Assembly (NCBI GenBank): GCA_934636425.1
Contig: CAKUAV010000079.1
Span: 1 to 14,228 of the forward strand
Source of the DNA: an uncultured Clostridia bacterium
Lineage (GTDB): Bacteria; Bacillota; Clostridia; Christensenellales; Aristaeellaceae
Direction of reading: 5' to 3'
Length of the DNA stretch: 14,228 nucleotides
The notes beneath the pieces are model-generated. The model did not search any database and was not told where the DNA came from. It saw only the letters and a program-made list of their open reading frames with translations. Position numbers and translations under genes: made by a program. Positions within the stretch are counted from its first letter, which is position 1. Each line of letters begins with the position of its first letter. This document shows positions 1 to 7,147 of the stretch, one piece after another.

Positions 1-44
1 CCTGCGAGGGCGCTGCTAGTAGTCTAGGGCTTTGCCCGCATATG

Positions 45-68
45 AAAAACCACCGGCTCCGCCGGTGG
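45..68 (-). terminator. Intrinsic terminator, leftward
   Basis: An 8-bp perfect stem, CCACCGGC (50-57) and GCCGGTGG (61-68), closes a 3-nt loop. Read on the minus strand it is followed directly by five T (45-49), the classic rho-independent layout. The nearest recognised leftward gene, the MATE pump, ends almost 900 bp upstream, so the terminated transcript is unknown. Confidence 0.6.
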
Positions 69-134
69 ATGGTTATTGTATTGTCCGTGCAGACCCGTTT
101 AGCGCCCGAAATCGCGTAAAAGAAAAACCTTTGA

Positions 135-167
135 AAAACTCGAGGGTCGGAATCCCTCTCGAGTTTT
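135..167. terminator. Hairpin, possible bidirectional terminator
   Basis: AAAACTCGAGGG (135-146) pairs with CCCTCTCGAGTTTT (154-167) apart from a 2-nt bulge, with a 7-nt loop. An A-rich left flank and T-rich right flank mean either strand could use it; the run of T is longer on the minus strand. Confidence 0.5.
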
Positions 168-389
168 CAATCGTACCCATCGTGTACGGGTGGGGCAGGA
201 CGATTTTAGCGGCGAAAAATCCGTTTCCAGAGTTAAAGCTGGAAAGGGAGGCACACGGCGGGGAGCTTTCATTTCCGTTCGCCAGTTTGTTATGACATTT
301 TTTTTCGACAAGCCAAGAAAGGCTATCCTTCAGATTTCTGCGATTTTCGCTGATTGGGGCAGAGCGTTGTTTTTTTGCGGACTGACCAC

Positions 390-427
390 ATCCGTCTGAG
401 AGTGCAGTTTTTCGGACGGATATTTTT
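390..427 (+). terminator. Terminator-like hairpin, rightward
   Basis: ATCCGTC (390-396) pairs with GACGGAT (415-421), and TTTTT follows at 423-427. The loop is long (18 nt) and no rightward gene is recognised before it, so it is a candidate only. Confidence 0.4.
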
Positions 428-453
428 GTGTCTTTGGGCAGTTGAGCGAAGCT

Positions 454-510
454 AAAAACACCTTTCGATGCGCAATATAGCTGCTCAGAGCCATTGCATA
501 TCGAAAGGTG
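454..510 (-). terminator. Intrinsic terminator, leftward
   Basis: A perfect 11-bp stem, CACCTTTCGAT (459-469) and ATCGAAAGGTG (500-510), is extended by an inner CAAT/ATTG pairing. On the minus strand it is followed by five T (454-458). It could end transcripts that read through from the MATE gene or from an unannotated small RNA. Confidence 0.6.
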
Positions 511-752
511 AAGTACGGCAAATCCGATGAACGGTTCGGCGCATACCGGGGTGCAAGCGCCGCATCGCGTTCTGTTTGAAATATCGAATAGGAAAAAATA
601 CGAAACGCTATGCCGGTGCGGAAAAGTGGAAATTCCAAGCCGCCGCTCAGAATGCAAAACCGTTAAGGAGAATGCTTCCATCGCATCTTTATGGTTGGTG
701 ACTGGAGAAAATAAGGCGTTCATCGAAGATTTCATTGCTTTCCGGGCTTGAA

Positions 753-943
753 GGCGTCTGAAAAAAATGGGCGTATGCGCCGTGCTTTTCAGGAGGAAAA
801 CCATACGTTCCGCGTTCATTCGCTTCAAGGATGAAGGGCGAAGGCTCGCGGGTCTGAAGCGAGGGACTATGGCGCGTGAAGCAGCGAAAAAAGTCGCCTC
901 GCTGCGGTCCTGAAAGTTTTGCGATACGCCCATTTTTGACGCC
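753..943. repeat. Long nested inverted repeat after the MATE stop codon
   Basis: The outer arms pair almost perfectly: GGCGTC (753-758) with GACGCC (938-943), and AAAAATGGGCGTAT (763-776) with ATACGCCCATTTTT (924-937), a 20-bp stem with one 4-nt bulge. Inside are CTTTTCAGGA (785-794) against TCCTGAAAG (908-916), TCGCTTCA (820-827) against TGAAGCGA (855-862), and a local hairpin GCAGCGA (881-887) with TCGCTGC (899-905). The right arm begins one base past the MATE stop codon. On the minus strand the element ends in seven T (761-767), so it may act as a very long-looped terminator or a structured 3' UTR. A decayed miniature transposable element is another possibility. Confidence 0.6.
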
Positions 944-944
944 G

Positions 945-2369
945 TCAGCTTATCTGCGCTTCGCCGTCCCGCGTCAGTATGCGCACCCAGCGATAGCGGT
1001 TGCAGGTGATGGCGTTGGGCAGGCACTTTATGATCTGATCGGCCTTGAGGAAACAGAACGTCACGACCGGCGGGAATTTGAACACGAACGCACTCAGGAA
1101 TGCGGAGGGGATGGTGAACAGCCACATGAACAGATTGTCCATCCAGGCCGCGTATTTCGTCACGCCGCCGCCGGCGATGATGCCGCTCTGCACGGGATAT
1201 TCGTAGCAGGTGCCCACGGTTGTGACGCTCAGCACGGTGAGGAAGCTCAGCGCCAGCTGCTTCGTCTCGTCGGACACCGTATACAGGCCGACGATCGCGT
1301 CCTTGAATACGAACATGAGCGCGCCGAACGTCACGCCGATCAGCACGAGAATGGCCTGCATGGTCTTGGAATAGGAGCGCACCATGTCCAGACGACCCTG
1401 ACCGATGGTCTTGCCCATGACGACCGAGGCGACATTGGCGCACGACAGGCCGAACACCGCAAAAATCTGGAAGATCACAACGGCGATGCTGTTGGCCGCG
1501 ATGACCGTTGCGCTGATGTGTCCCAGCACAGCCGTCTGCGCCGCCTGCGCCACGCCCCAGAGCATACCGCTCAGGACGATGGGCAGCGCCACCTTTGCGT
1601 AGTCGCGCAGGAACGTGAAATCGAAGCGCACCAGCTCGATCCACTTCATTTTGAGCTTTTTGTCGATAAGCAGCACATAGCAGAGTATGATGATCAGCTC
1701 GACAATGCGGCTGACCAGCGTCGCGATGGCCGCGCCCGCAATGCCCATTTCAGGCGCGCCCAGCCGGCCGTAGATCAGCAGATAGTTCAGGCAGACGTTT
1801 ATGCAGATTGTGCTCAGCGACATCACTGTGCCCACGGCGGCCGTCTCGACGCTTTGCAGCGAATACATCAGCGAGTTTGAAACGGAGAAAACCAGATACG
1901 TCCAGCAGACGATCTCCAGATAGCGCACGCCCTCGGCAATGACCGCCTGATCGGTCGTGAAGAGGGAGAGAATCGCTGTGGGCGCGGCCTTCGAGGCGGC
2001 GAAGAACACTATGCCGGTGACGGCGCCGAATTTCACGCCGATGTTGATGATCTTCTTGATCGGCTCAATGCGGCGCTGTCCCCAATACTGCGCGGCCAGC
2101 ACGACGATGCCCATGCCGATGCCGGAAGCGATCTGCTGGAGCGTAAACTGAATCTGGTTGACCAGCGTCGCGCCGGAGAGCGCCAGCTCGGTATAGCGCC
2201 CCAGCATGATGTTGTCGGCCATGTTGACGGCCAGCGCCGCCAGCTGCTGCAATACAATGATGAAAAGCAGCGGGAAAAACGTGCGGTAAAACGCTTTGTC
2301 CTTTGTAAAGACCTTCAGAACCTTCGGATCGGCGTCGGGCGGCAGAGGCGTATAGGAGCGCGTCTTCAA
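945..2369 (-). CDS. MATE family multidrug/cation efflux protein
   Basis: This 474-residue integral membrane protein belongs to the multidrug and toxic compound extrusion family, which exports drugs or metabolites across the cytoplasmic membrane using a Na+ or H+ gradient. The first membrane segment (about residues 31-50) runs into NMADNIMLGRY (49-59), the family's hallmark. Hydrophobic segments recur along the chain as expected for twelve helices, and the basic C-terminal tail with KADQIIKCLPN is typical of the clostridial branch. Length is normal. The start is TTG: an in-frame stop lies shortly upstream, an AGGAAGGGA ribosome binding site sits 7 nt before the codon, and the first internal ATG would cut into helix 1. 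The gene stands alone, with an attenuator-like leader upstream and a long inverted repeat downstream. The substrate cannot be read from the sequence. Confidence 0.93.
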   Translation of the reverse strand: MKTRSYTPLPPDADPKVLKVFTKDKAFYRTFFPLLFIIVLQQLAALAVNMADNIMLGRYTELALSGATLVNQIQFTLQQIASGIGMGIVVLAAQYWGQRRIEPIKKIINIGVKFGAVTGIVFFAASKAAPTAILSLFTTDQAVIAEGVRYLEIVCWTYLVFSVSNSLMYSLQSVETAAVGTVMSLSTICINVCLNYLLIYGRLGAPEMGIAGAAIATLVSRIVELIIILCYVLLIDKKLKMKWIELVRFDFTFLRDYAKVALPIVLSGMLWGVAQAAQTAVLGHISATVIAANSIAVVIFQIFAVFGLSCANVASVVMGKTIGQGRLDMVRSYSKTMQAILVLIGVTFGALMFVFKDAIVGLYTVSDETKQLALSFLTVLSVTTVGTCYEYPVQSGIIAGGGVTKYAAWMDNLFMWLFTIPSAFLSAFVFKFPPVVTFCFLKADQIIKCLPNAITCNRYRWVRILTRDGEAQIS

Positions 2370-2678
2370 TGATAATCCCTTCCTTTACAAGCTGTGATGG
2401 CTGCGCGTTTGGCGCATTGCGGCCGAAAAAGAATCCGATGCGGCTGAATACGGCATCGGATGATATGATGATGCTGTCCGTCATCACTGCGGCCATGTTC
2501 AGCCGCACGAATCGGCCGGATGACGGGCTGTTCATGAATTTTCCCGCCCCATTACAGGCGCGCAGAGGCGGGGAAGACAGATACTTCTACACCGTACCAC
2601 AGATTCGTTTAAAATTCCAGCGAGCTTCGGTGTTTTTCTCTTGAACTTTCACATCGGCGCATTTTTTGAAATTTGCTC
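2370..2678. other. Intergenic region between divergent MATE and radC-like genes
   Basis: No gene is seen. The part nearer the MATE gene is its probable leader and carries the attenuator-like fold described separately. A further pairing, TTCCC-GCC with GGC-GGGAA on the minus strand near 2540-2575, could form another leader hairpin. I could not settle on a convincing promoter for the MATE transcript. Confidence 0.5.
2426..2507 (-). promoter_or_regulatory. Attenuator-like leader of the MATE gene
   Basis: On the minus strand ATCCGATGC (2461-2453) and GCATCGGAT (2441-2433) form a perfect 9-bp hairpin followed by TTCTTTTT (2433-2426), a terminator about 60 nt before the TTG start. Further upstream, TGCGGCTGAA (2507-2498) is perfectly complementary to TTCAGCCGCA (2448-2439), which covers most of the terminator loop and part of its 3' arm. 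The two pairings compete, as in a transcription attenuator. No known riboswitch consensus was recognised, so the signal, if any, is unknown. Confidence 0.45.
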
Positions 2679-2708
2679 TTTTCAAACGGGATCGATTTGT
2701 GATAAAAT
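2679..2708 (+). promoter_or_regulatory. Possible promoter of the radC-like gene
   Basis: TTTTCA (2679-2684) and TAAAAT (2703-2708) are separated by 18 bp, matching the sigma-A consensus at 4/6 and 5/6. A transcript would begin near 2715, which supports translation from 2738 rather than from an earlier in-frame TTG at 2666. Confidence 0.35.
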
Positions 2709-2737
2709 TTCAGAGAGAAGGGTTTTCAAGTATAAGC

Positions 2738-3568
2738 ATGTTGATGGGAGTGAAACCGTTGGCTTCGGTGAAGAAAAATGTGCACGCCGGACATCGTGAA
2801 CGGATGCGTCAGCGGATTCGCGAACACGGCATGGAGACGCTGCAGGTGCATGAAGTTCTGGAATATATGCTGTATTTTGTCATTCCCAAGAAGGACGTCA
2901 ACCCCATGGCGCACGAGCTGATCGATCGCTTCGGCACGCTGGACGCCGTGCTCAGGGCGCCGGTCGAGGACCTGACGCAGATCGACGGCGTCGGCCCTGC
3001 GACGGCCGGCTATCTGAAGGCGTTCGGTGAAATGGTCGAGGCCTATGACGAGGACAATCGGCATTTCAGCACGGTCATCAAAACGGCTCCTGAAGCGGCC
3101 AGATATGCGCGCGATCTGTTCTACAGGCTGGACAAGCGCGAAATGGCCGTGCTGTGCATGACGGCCGACGACGAGCTGATACAGAGCGGCGTTCACGAGT
3201 GGCACACAATGTCCGCCGACGCGGCGCGCTGGCTGCTGACCACGGTGATCGAGAGCAACGCGCACCACATCATACTCGTCTGGAAACGCGCCGGCAAGCA
3301 TCCCGATCTGACGCCGCGCGAGGATGAGTCCATACAGGAGCTGCTTCGGCTGCTCCGCAGCGCCGAAATCTATCTTAGAGACATCGTGCTGCTCTGCGAA
3401 GACAAATACGCCAGTCTGCGCGGAATGGGCGCGCTGCTGGATGGCAGCGATCTGGCGAGCATGAGCGCCGCAGCCGCGAAGGATGCGCCCGATCTTCCGC
3501 CGATCGTCGAAATGAGCGACGAACAATTGCTGGCAAAAAGACTTGACGAACAGGCTTCAAAGCGGTAA
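2738..3568 (+). CDS. RadC-like protein with degenerate JAB/MPN domain
   Basis: This 276-residue protein has the two-part RadC layout: a helix-hairpin-helix region (about residues 60-100, with IDGVGPATAGYLKAF at 82-96) and a JAB/MPN-type domain (about 110-232). The opening HAGHRERMRQRI and HEVLEYMLYFVIPKKDVNP are typical of the clostridial RadC-like group. Where family members have the metal-binding HNHPSG motif, this one reads VWKRAGKHPDLTPRED (181-196): both motif histidines are replaced and only the downstream Asp remains. Metal-dependent activity is therefore unlikely, and the real role of RadC proteins is unsettled in any case. The start is uncertain: ATG 2738 follows GAGAGAAGGG at a long distance, and ATG 2744 or TTG 2759 are alternatives. 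A TTG at 2666 would add 24 residues but has no ribosome binding site and lies upstream of the likely promoter. Confidence 0.85.
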   Translation: MLMGVKPLASVKKNVHAGHRERMRQRIREHGMETLQVHEVLEYMLYFVIPKKDVNPMAHELIDRFGTLDAVLRAPVEDLTQIDGVGPATAGYLKAFGEMVEAYDEDNRHFSTVIKTAPEAARYARDLFYRLDKREMAVLCMTADDELIQSGVHEWHTMSADAARWLLTTVIESNAHHIILVWKRAGKHPDLTPREDESIQELLRLLRSAEIYLRDIVLLCEDKYASLRGMGALLDGSDLASMSAAAAKDAPDLPPIVEMSDEQLLAKRLDEQASKR

Positions 3569-3571
3569 ACT
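3543..3571 (+). promoter_or_regulatory. Possible kdgK promoter
   Basis: TTGACG (3543-3548) and TAAACT (3566-3571) lie exactly 17 bp apart, matching the sigma-A boxes at 5/6 and 4/6. The site overlaps the last codons of the radC-like gene, so kdgK may be transcribed both from here and by read-through. Confidence 0.4.
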
Positions 3572-3608
3572 GTATAAGGAAGAAATTGAGTATATGGAGG
3601 AATAGACT

Positions 3609-4637
3609 ATGGGTGCTGTTGTTTGTTTCGGTGAAGTGATGATGCGCCTCACGCCCCCCGGCTATCTGCGGATCGGTCAGTGCGATACGCTCAATATGAC
3701 TTTCGGCGGCGCGGAGGCCAATGTGTCCGTTTCGCTGGCCAATTATGGCATGGAAGCGCGCTATGTGACGCGCCTGCCCGAAAATCCGCTGACCGCGGCC
3801 TTCGAGCAGCAGATGCGCGGCTTTGGCGTCAATGTGGATTACGTCGTCAAGGGCGGCGACCGCATGGGCATTTATTTCGTTGAAAAGGGCGCGTCGATGC
3901 GTCCCTCGAAGGTCATCTATGACCGCAAGTATTCCTCGATTTCCACCGCCAAGCCGGGCGACGTCGACTGGGACAATGTGTTCGAGGGCGCAGAGTGGTT
4001 CCATTGGACCGGCATCACGCCCGCGCTGTCCGACAGCGCCGCCGCTCTGACGCTTGAGGCCTGCAAGGCCGCCAAGGCGAAGGGCATCACCATTTCCTGC
4101 GATCTCAATTACCGCAAAAAGCTCTGGACGCGTGAAAAGGCCAAAGAGGTCATGTCCGAGCTGGTCAAGTACGTCGACGTGATGATCGCCAACGAGGAGG
4201 ACTCGAAGGACGTTTTCGGCATCGAGGCCGAGGGCACGGACATCGAGACCGGCAAGCTGAGCGAGGCGGGCTATCGCGATCTGGCCAAGAAGCTGGCCGG
4301 CGCTTTCGGCGCGAAGAAGGTGGCCTTTACACTGCGCGAGAGCTTCTCCGCCAACGACAACAACTGGTCCGCACTCATCTATGACGCGGCGAGCGATAAA
4401 GCCGTCCGTTCCCGCCAGTATGCGATCCGCATCGTCGATCGCGTGGGCGGCGGCGATTCCTTCGGCGGCGGATTGATCTATGCGCTCATGAACGGCTATG
4501 GCGACGAGGAAGCCATCAACTTTGCGGCGGCGGCCTCTGCGCTCAAGCACACGATCGAGGGCGATTTCAACCGCGTCTCGGTCGAGGAAGTGCGCGCGCT
4601 GATGGGCGGCAGCGCCTCCGGCCGCGTGCAGCGCTGA
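3609..4637 (+). CDS. kdgK: 2-keto-3-deoxygluconate kinase (PfkB family)
   Basis: This 342-residue cytoplasmic sugar kinase of the PfkB/ribokinase family phosphorylates 2-keto-3-deoxygluconate to the 6-phosphate, a step in uronate and pectin breakdown before KDPG aldolase. The N-terminal CFGEVMMRLTPPGYLR and FGGAEANVSVSLANYG (32-47) form the sugar-binding part. DLNYRKKLW (165-173) is characteristic of KDG kinases. The C-terminal anion-hole motif reads DRVGGGDSF (277-285), with Asp283 as the expected catalytic base; the usual DTxGAGD is replaced by a variant common in Firmicutes. The C-terminal HTIEGDFN and GSASGRVQR also fit this subgroup. GGAGG lies 8 nt before the ATG. No aldolase or uronate genes adjoin it, so the specificity call rests on sequence resemblance alone. 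Confidence 0.88.
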   Translation: MGAVVCFGEVMMRLTPPGYLRIGQCDTLNMTFGGAEANVSVSLANYGMEARYVTRLPENPLTAAFEQQMRGFGVNVDYVVKGGDRMGIYFVEKGASMRPSKVIYDRKYSSISTAKPGDVDWDNVFEGAEWFHWTGITPALSDSAAALTLEACKAAKAKGITISCDLNYRKKLWTREKAKEVMSELVKYVDVMIANEEDSKDVFGIEAEGTDIETGKLSEAGYRDLAKKLAGAFGAKKVAFTLRESFSANDNNWSALIYDAASDKAVRSRQYAIRIVDRVGGGDSFGGGLIYALMNGYGDEEAINFAAAASALKHTIEGDFNRVSVEEVRALMGGSASGRVQR

Positions 4638-4828
4638 AAAGTCCCGCTCTGCTTACGCTGAGCAGTCGACGCGCTGCCGTCGGCGGCGGAGTTGAAATCC
4701 TGGCGGAATTCATGTCCGCTCGAAGCCGCTTTCAATCGGGTGCAAAGAGCCGGATTGAAGTCCTCTGCGGGCGGCTGATTCGAAAACGCCGCTTCTCCTT
4801 TTTGAGGCGCACACCGACAGCATAAAAG

Positions 4829-4862
4829 AAAAGGGAGCGGATTTTATGTCCGTTCCCTTTTT
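4829..4862. terminator. Bidirectional terminator between kdgK and the DUF1540 gene
   Basis: AAAAGGGAGCGGA (4829-4841) pairs with TCCGTTCCCTTTTT (4849-4862) around a 7-nt loop, with one G-T wobble. T tracts follow the stem on both strands, so it can end kdgK from the left and the convergent DUF1540 gene, which stops 14 bp away, from the right. The 190 bp between kdgK and this hairpin hold no recognisable gene. Confidence 0.8.
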
Positions 4863-4875
4863 GCGCGATCGCCGC

Positions 4876-5049
4876 TCAGGCCTTCGTATAGCTGCCGCAC
4901 ATGCTCTCTTCCTTGGCGTCGCCGCAGCCGCAGCCGGGGCAGGCCTCGACGGTGATGCCGGGCAGAGAGCAGTGGTTGTCGCTTCCGCAGTGATGGGCGC
5001 AGGACTTGACGTTGCAGCCGATCTCATAGTTGGGCTTTTTCGCGTTCAT
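4876..5049 (-). CDS. DUF1540 small cysteine-rich protein
   Basis: This 57-residue protein has eight cysteines (12, 17, 21, 27, 37, 40, 42, 51) and several histidines. The stretch IGCNVKSCAHHCGSDNHC, followed by GITVEACPGCGCG, matches the DUF1540 pattern (C-x-V-x2-C, then His/Cys, then I-x-V), a family common in Clostridia and widely presumed to bind metal; its function is unknown. A clear GGAGG lies 9-10 nt before the ATG on the minus strand, and a terminator sits just past the TGA. It is divergent from the oxidoreductase gene, sharing an 87-bp intergenic region. It is cytoplasmic as far as can be seen, with no signal peptide or membrane segment. Confidence 0.88.
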   Translation of the reverse strand: MNAKKPNYEIGCNVKSCAHHCGSDNHCSLPGITVEACPGCGCGDAKEESMCGSYTKA

Positions 5050-5136
5050 TGTGAAAAACCTCCGTCTTTAATATCGTTGGGGCTCCGATCCTCAGTATGC
5101 CCATAAATCGCAGAAAAAAACACGGGAGGGAAAAAT

Positions 5137-6165
5137 ATGCGAAAACTTCGTGTCGTACAGCTGGGCGCGGGACGCTTCACCCATGCCGATCACACCATGC
5201 AGGCCATGCGCTCGATGCCCGATTATTATGACGTCGTCGGCGTGTGCGAGCCGAATGAGAAGGCCAAAGCGCTGGCCGTGCCTCGGGAAGCGTATAGGGA
5301 TCTGAAGTGGCTCGAGCTGGACGACGTGCTGCGCGATCATACGCTCGACGCGCTGATTGTCGAGACCGACGAACTGGATCAGGCGCGTACGGCGCTCATG
5401 GCGGCTCAGGAGGGCTTCGCCGTACACATGGACAAGCCGGGCGGCGAGGATATTCAGGCGTTTGAGCAGCTGGTCGAGACGGTCAAGCGCAAAGATCTGG
5501 TCTTTCAGAGCGGCTATATGCTGCGCTATAATCCGGCGGTCGTCAAGCTGCTGGAGACCATACGCTCGGGCAGGCTGGGCGATATACTCTGCGTTGAAGC
5601 GCAGATGAGCCCGCCGCGCTACAGCCGCGATTTTGCGCGGGACGTCATGAGCTATATGCGGGGCGGCATGGCGTATTATCTGGGCTGCCATCTGATGGAT
5701 CTGGTCTATCTCATAAAGGGCGCGCCGCTGGAAGTGATTCCGATGAACGCCTGCACCGGCGCGCGCGGCACGGACGGACTGGATTACGGCTTTGTCGCCT
5801 ACCGCTATAAGGAGGGCGTTTCGTTCATCAAGACAACCTCGAGCGAGGTGTCGGGCGTTGTGCGGCGGCAGCTGATTGTCTCCGGCACAAAGGGCACGGC
5901 CGAGATCGAGCCGCTGGAGGGCGACACGCCGCAAAAGAAGGAGCTGTTCTGCACGCACAAGGTCAGCCTGCGCCTGTCCTTCGAAAAGGACGACGCATCC
6001 GCCTGGACGACCGAAAATTATGATTTCCCGCCCTACGGCCGCTATACCGAGATGATGGCCGACTTTGCCCGCATGGTGCGCGGCGAAGCCCGGAACGCCT
6101 ATACGCCCGATTATGAGCTGGCGGTGTTCAGGCTGCTGCTGGCGTCGTGCGGACTGAATCAATAG
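5137..6165 (+). CDS. Gfo/Idh/MocA family oxidoreductase
   Basis: This 342-residue protein is an NAD(P)-dependent dehydrogenase of the Gfo/Idh/MocA family, which usually acts on sugars, inositols or related compounds. The N-terminal Rossmann fold begins VVQLGAGRF (6-14), with an acidic residue after strand 2 (VCEPN, 36-40). The conserved DKPGG (99-103) supplies the Lys of the family's EKP motif. GYMLRYNP (126-133) and GCHLMDL (183-189, His185 and Asp188) mark the substrate-binding domain and catalytic histidine. GGGAGGG lies about 6 nt before the ATG. The SdpI-family gene follows after 13 bp and is probably co-transcribed. The substrate cannot be named; nearby kdgK only weakly hints at carbohydrate metabolism. 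Confidence 0.9.
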   Translation: MRKLRVVQLGAGRFTHADHTMQAMRSMPDYYDVVGVCEPNEKAKALAVPREAYRDLKWLELDDVLRDHTLDALIVETDELDQARTALMAAQEGFAVHMDKPGGEDIQAFEQLVETVKRKDLVFQSGYMLRYNPAVVKLLETIRSGRLGDILCVEAQMSPPRYSRDFARDVMSYMRGGMAYYLGCHLMDLVYLIKGAPLEVIPMNACTGARGTDGLDYGFVAYRYKEGVSFIKTTSSEVSGVVRRQLIVSGTKGTAEIEPLEGDTPQKKELFCTHKVSLRLSFEKDDASAWTTENYDFPPYGRYTEMMADFARMVRGEARNAYTPDYELAVFRLLLASCGLNQ

Positions 6166-6178
6166 GGGAGGCGAGAGC

Positions 6179-6556
6179 ATGGGAGTGCTCATCGTGTGCA
6201 ATCTGCTGCTTCCCGCGCTGCTGATCATCGTCGGCGCGCTGATGGCCAGATTTCCGCCGAAAAAGATCAATGCGCTCTACGGCTATCGCACGGAGCGCTC
6301 CATGAAAAACGCCGACACATGGGTGTTCGCCAACACGTACAGCGGAAAGCTGATTTGGAGAACCGGCTGGGTCGCGCTGGCTGCGGCCGCCCTTGTGTCG
6401 CTGCTCTTCCGGCGCTTCGGAGAAGGGGCGATGTCGATCGTCAATCTGCTGCTGATGACGGCGCAGTGCGTCGCGCTGATTGTCATAATCCCGATGACCG
6501 AGCAGGCGCTGAAGGCGACGTTTGACGACGAGGGCGTGAGAAAACAGCAGCCGTGA
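6179..6556 (+). CDS. SdpI family membrane protein
   Basis: This 125-residue membrane protein has hydrophobic segments at about 3-24, 60-78 and 85-106. Between the first two lies NALYGYRTERSMKNADTWVFANTYSGK (residues 31-57), the signature of the SdpI/YhfL family. In Bacillus subtilis the much longer SdpI is an immunity protein against the SdpC toxin; short stand-alone versions such as this are widespread and mostly uncharacterised, so an immunity role should not be assumed. No SdpC-like toxin gene is present. GGGGAGG lies 8 nt before the ATG and overlaps the stop of the preceding oxidoreductase gene, indicating an operon. A bidirectional terminator follows 150 bp downstream. Confidence 0.85.
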   Translation: MGVLIVCNLLLPALLIIVGALMARFPPKKINALYGYRTERSMKNADTWVFANTYSGKLIWRTGWVALAAAALVSLLFRRFGEGAMSIVNLLLMTAQCVALIVIIPMTEQALKATFDDEGVRKQQP

Positions 6557-6704
6557 AAAAAAGTGGCCGCGCCGGCGCTGAGAATAGAATGTGAAATGCG
6601 CCTTTGCACAGATGAGCTTCACTACCGACCGCATCGAAAACAGCGAGGACGGCGCGTCTTTCGGGGCTTCCGCGCACATTCGCAGCGCAATTTTCAGAAA
6701 ACAT

Positions 6705-6745
6705 AAAAAATCATCCGCAGGGCGTCGCCCATACGGATGATTTTT
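6705..6745. terminator. Bidirectional terminator between convergent transcripts
   Basis: CATCCG (6712-6717) within AAAAAATCATCCG (6705-6717) pairs with CGGATGATTTTT (6734-6745), and a second stem GGGC/GCCC is stacked in the loop. Runs of A and T flank both sides, so it serves the rightward SdpI operon and the leftward cupin operon. Confidence 0.85.
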
Positions 6746-6790
6746 ATATCGCGGAAAGCGCACGGTCTCTGCGCGGCTTATTTTCGTCGA

Positions 6791-7132
6791 TCAGTCCAGA
6801 ACGATGCAGGCCAGCATGACCAGCGGCTCGTCGCCCAGACACTCGACGCTGTGGCCGTGTCCGCTGCCGGTGGCCATGCTGTCGCCGGCCTTCAGCTCGA
6901 CGGTTTCCTCGTCGTCGCGGAACAGGCCGCGTCCGGAGATCAGATAGAACAGCTCGGTTTCGTTCTCGTGGACATGATAGCCGATGCCGCAGCCGGGCTT
7001 GAGCGTGATGGTGTTGAACAGGCGCATATGGGCGGGATTCTCGGCCAGCAGTTTGGTCAGCACGGCCTCGCCGGGGCCGCCGCGCATGGCCTTGCGCACT
7101 TCAACGGGATGATCGGCAGAACGATAAATCAT
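6791..7132 (-). CDS. Small cupin-domain protein
   Basis: This 113-residue protein is a single cupin barrel. Motif 1 is GIGYHVHENETE with His53, His55 and Glu60; motif 2 is GDSMATGSGHGH with His94, where Gly89 stands in for the usual Pro. The three His and one Glu can hold a metal ion. Single-domain cupins include isomerases, epimerases, dioxygenases and sensory proteins, so the function stays open. It is the last gene of the ECF-coaX-cupin operon: its GAGGAGG ribosome binding site abuts the coaX stop codon and only 15 bp separate the genes, which suggests translational coupling. The start ATG is about 10 nt from that site. Confidence 0.85.
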   Translation of the reverse strand: MIYRSADHPVEVRKAMRGGPGEAVLTKLLAENPAHMRLFNTITLKPGCGIGYHVHENETELFYLISGRGLFRDDEETVELKAGDSMATGSGHGHSVECLGDEPLVMLACIVLD

Positions 7133-7147
7133 GATGTGGGTTCCTCC

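Larger units (their letters stand above)
1..944. other. Gene-poor region with several terminator-like hairpins
   Basis: I find no convincing gene here. The open frames on either strand are short, lack a well-placed ribosome binding site and match no family I recognise. What is visible is a series of inverted repeats followed by T tracts, listed separately: 45-68, 135-167, 390-427, 454-510 and 753-943. A weaker hairpin, TTTCCAG (224-230) with CTGGAAA (239-245), is also present. Base composition is lower in GC and richer in A and T runs than the coding regions. The stretch could hold small RNAs, the remains of decayed genes, or stacked terminators downstream of the leftward MATE gene. The first 20-40 bases may be the end of a gene cut by the window edge, but this cannot be decided. 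Confidence 0.6.

Noticed and set aside
27..80. End of an IS200/IS605-type insertion sequence
   Set aside because: The hairpins near the left edge recall the subterminal hairpins of these elements, but no transposase or matching second end is in the window; a plain terminator explains the main hairpin.
135..167. tRNA or tmRNA T-arm
   Set aside because: The stem-loop size fits, but the loop lacks the TTCRA consensus and no acceptor or other arms are present.
527..751. A 74-codon open frame on the plus strand
   Set aside because: It has no ribosome binding site and matches no family I recognise; too weak to call a gene.
73..1644. A 523-codon open frame on the minus strand
   Set aside because: It overlaps the MATE gene in another frame and runs through several terminator hairpins; its sequence shows no domain.
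2666..2737. TTG start for the RadC-like protein at 2666
   Set aside because: No ribosome binding site precedes it, and a likely promoter lies inside the added stretch.
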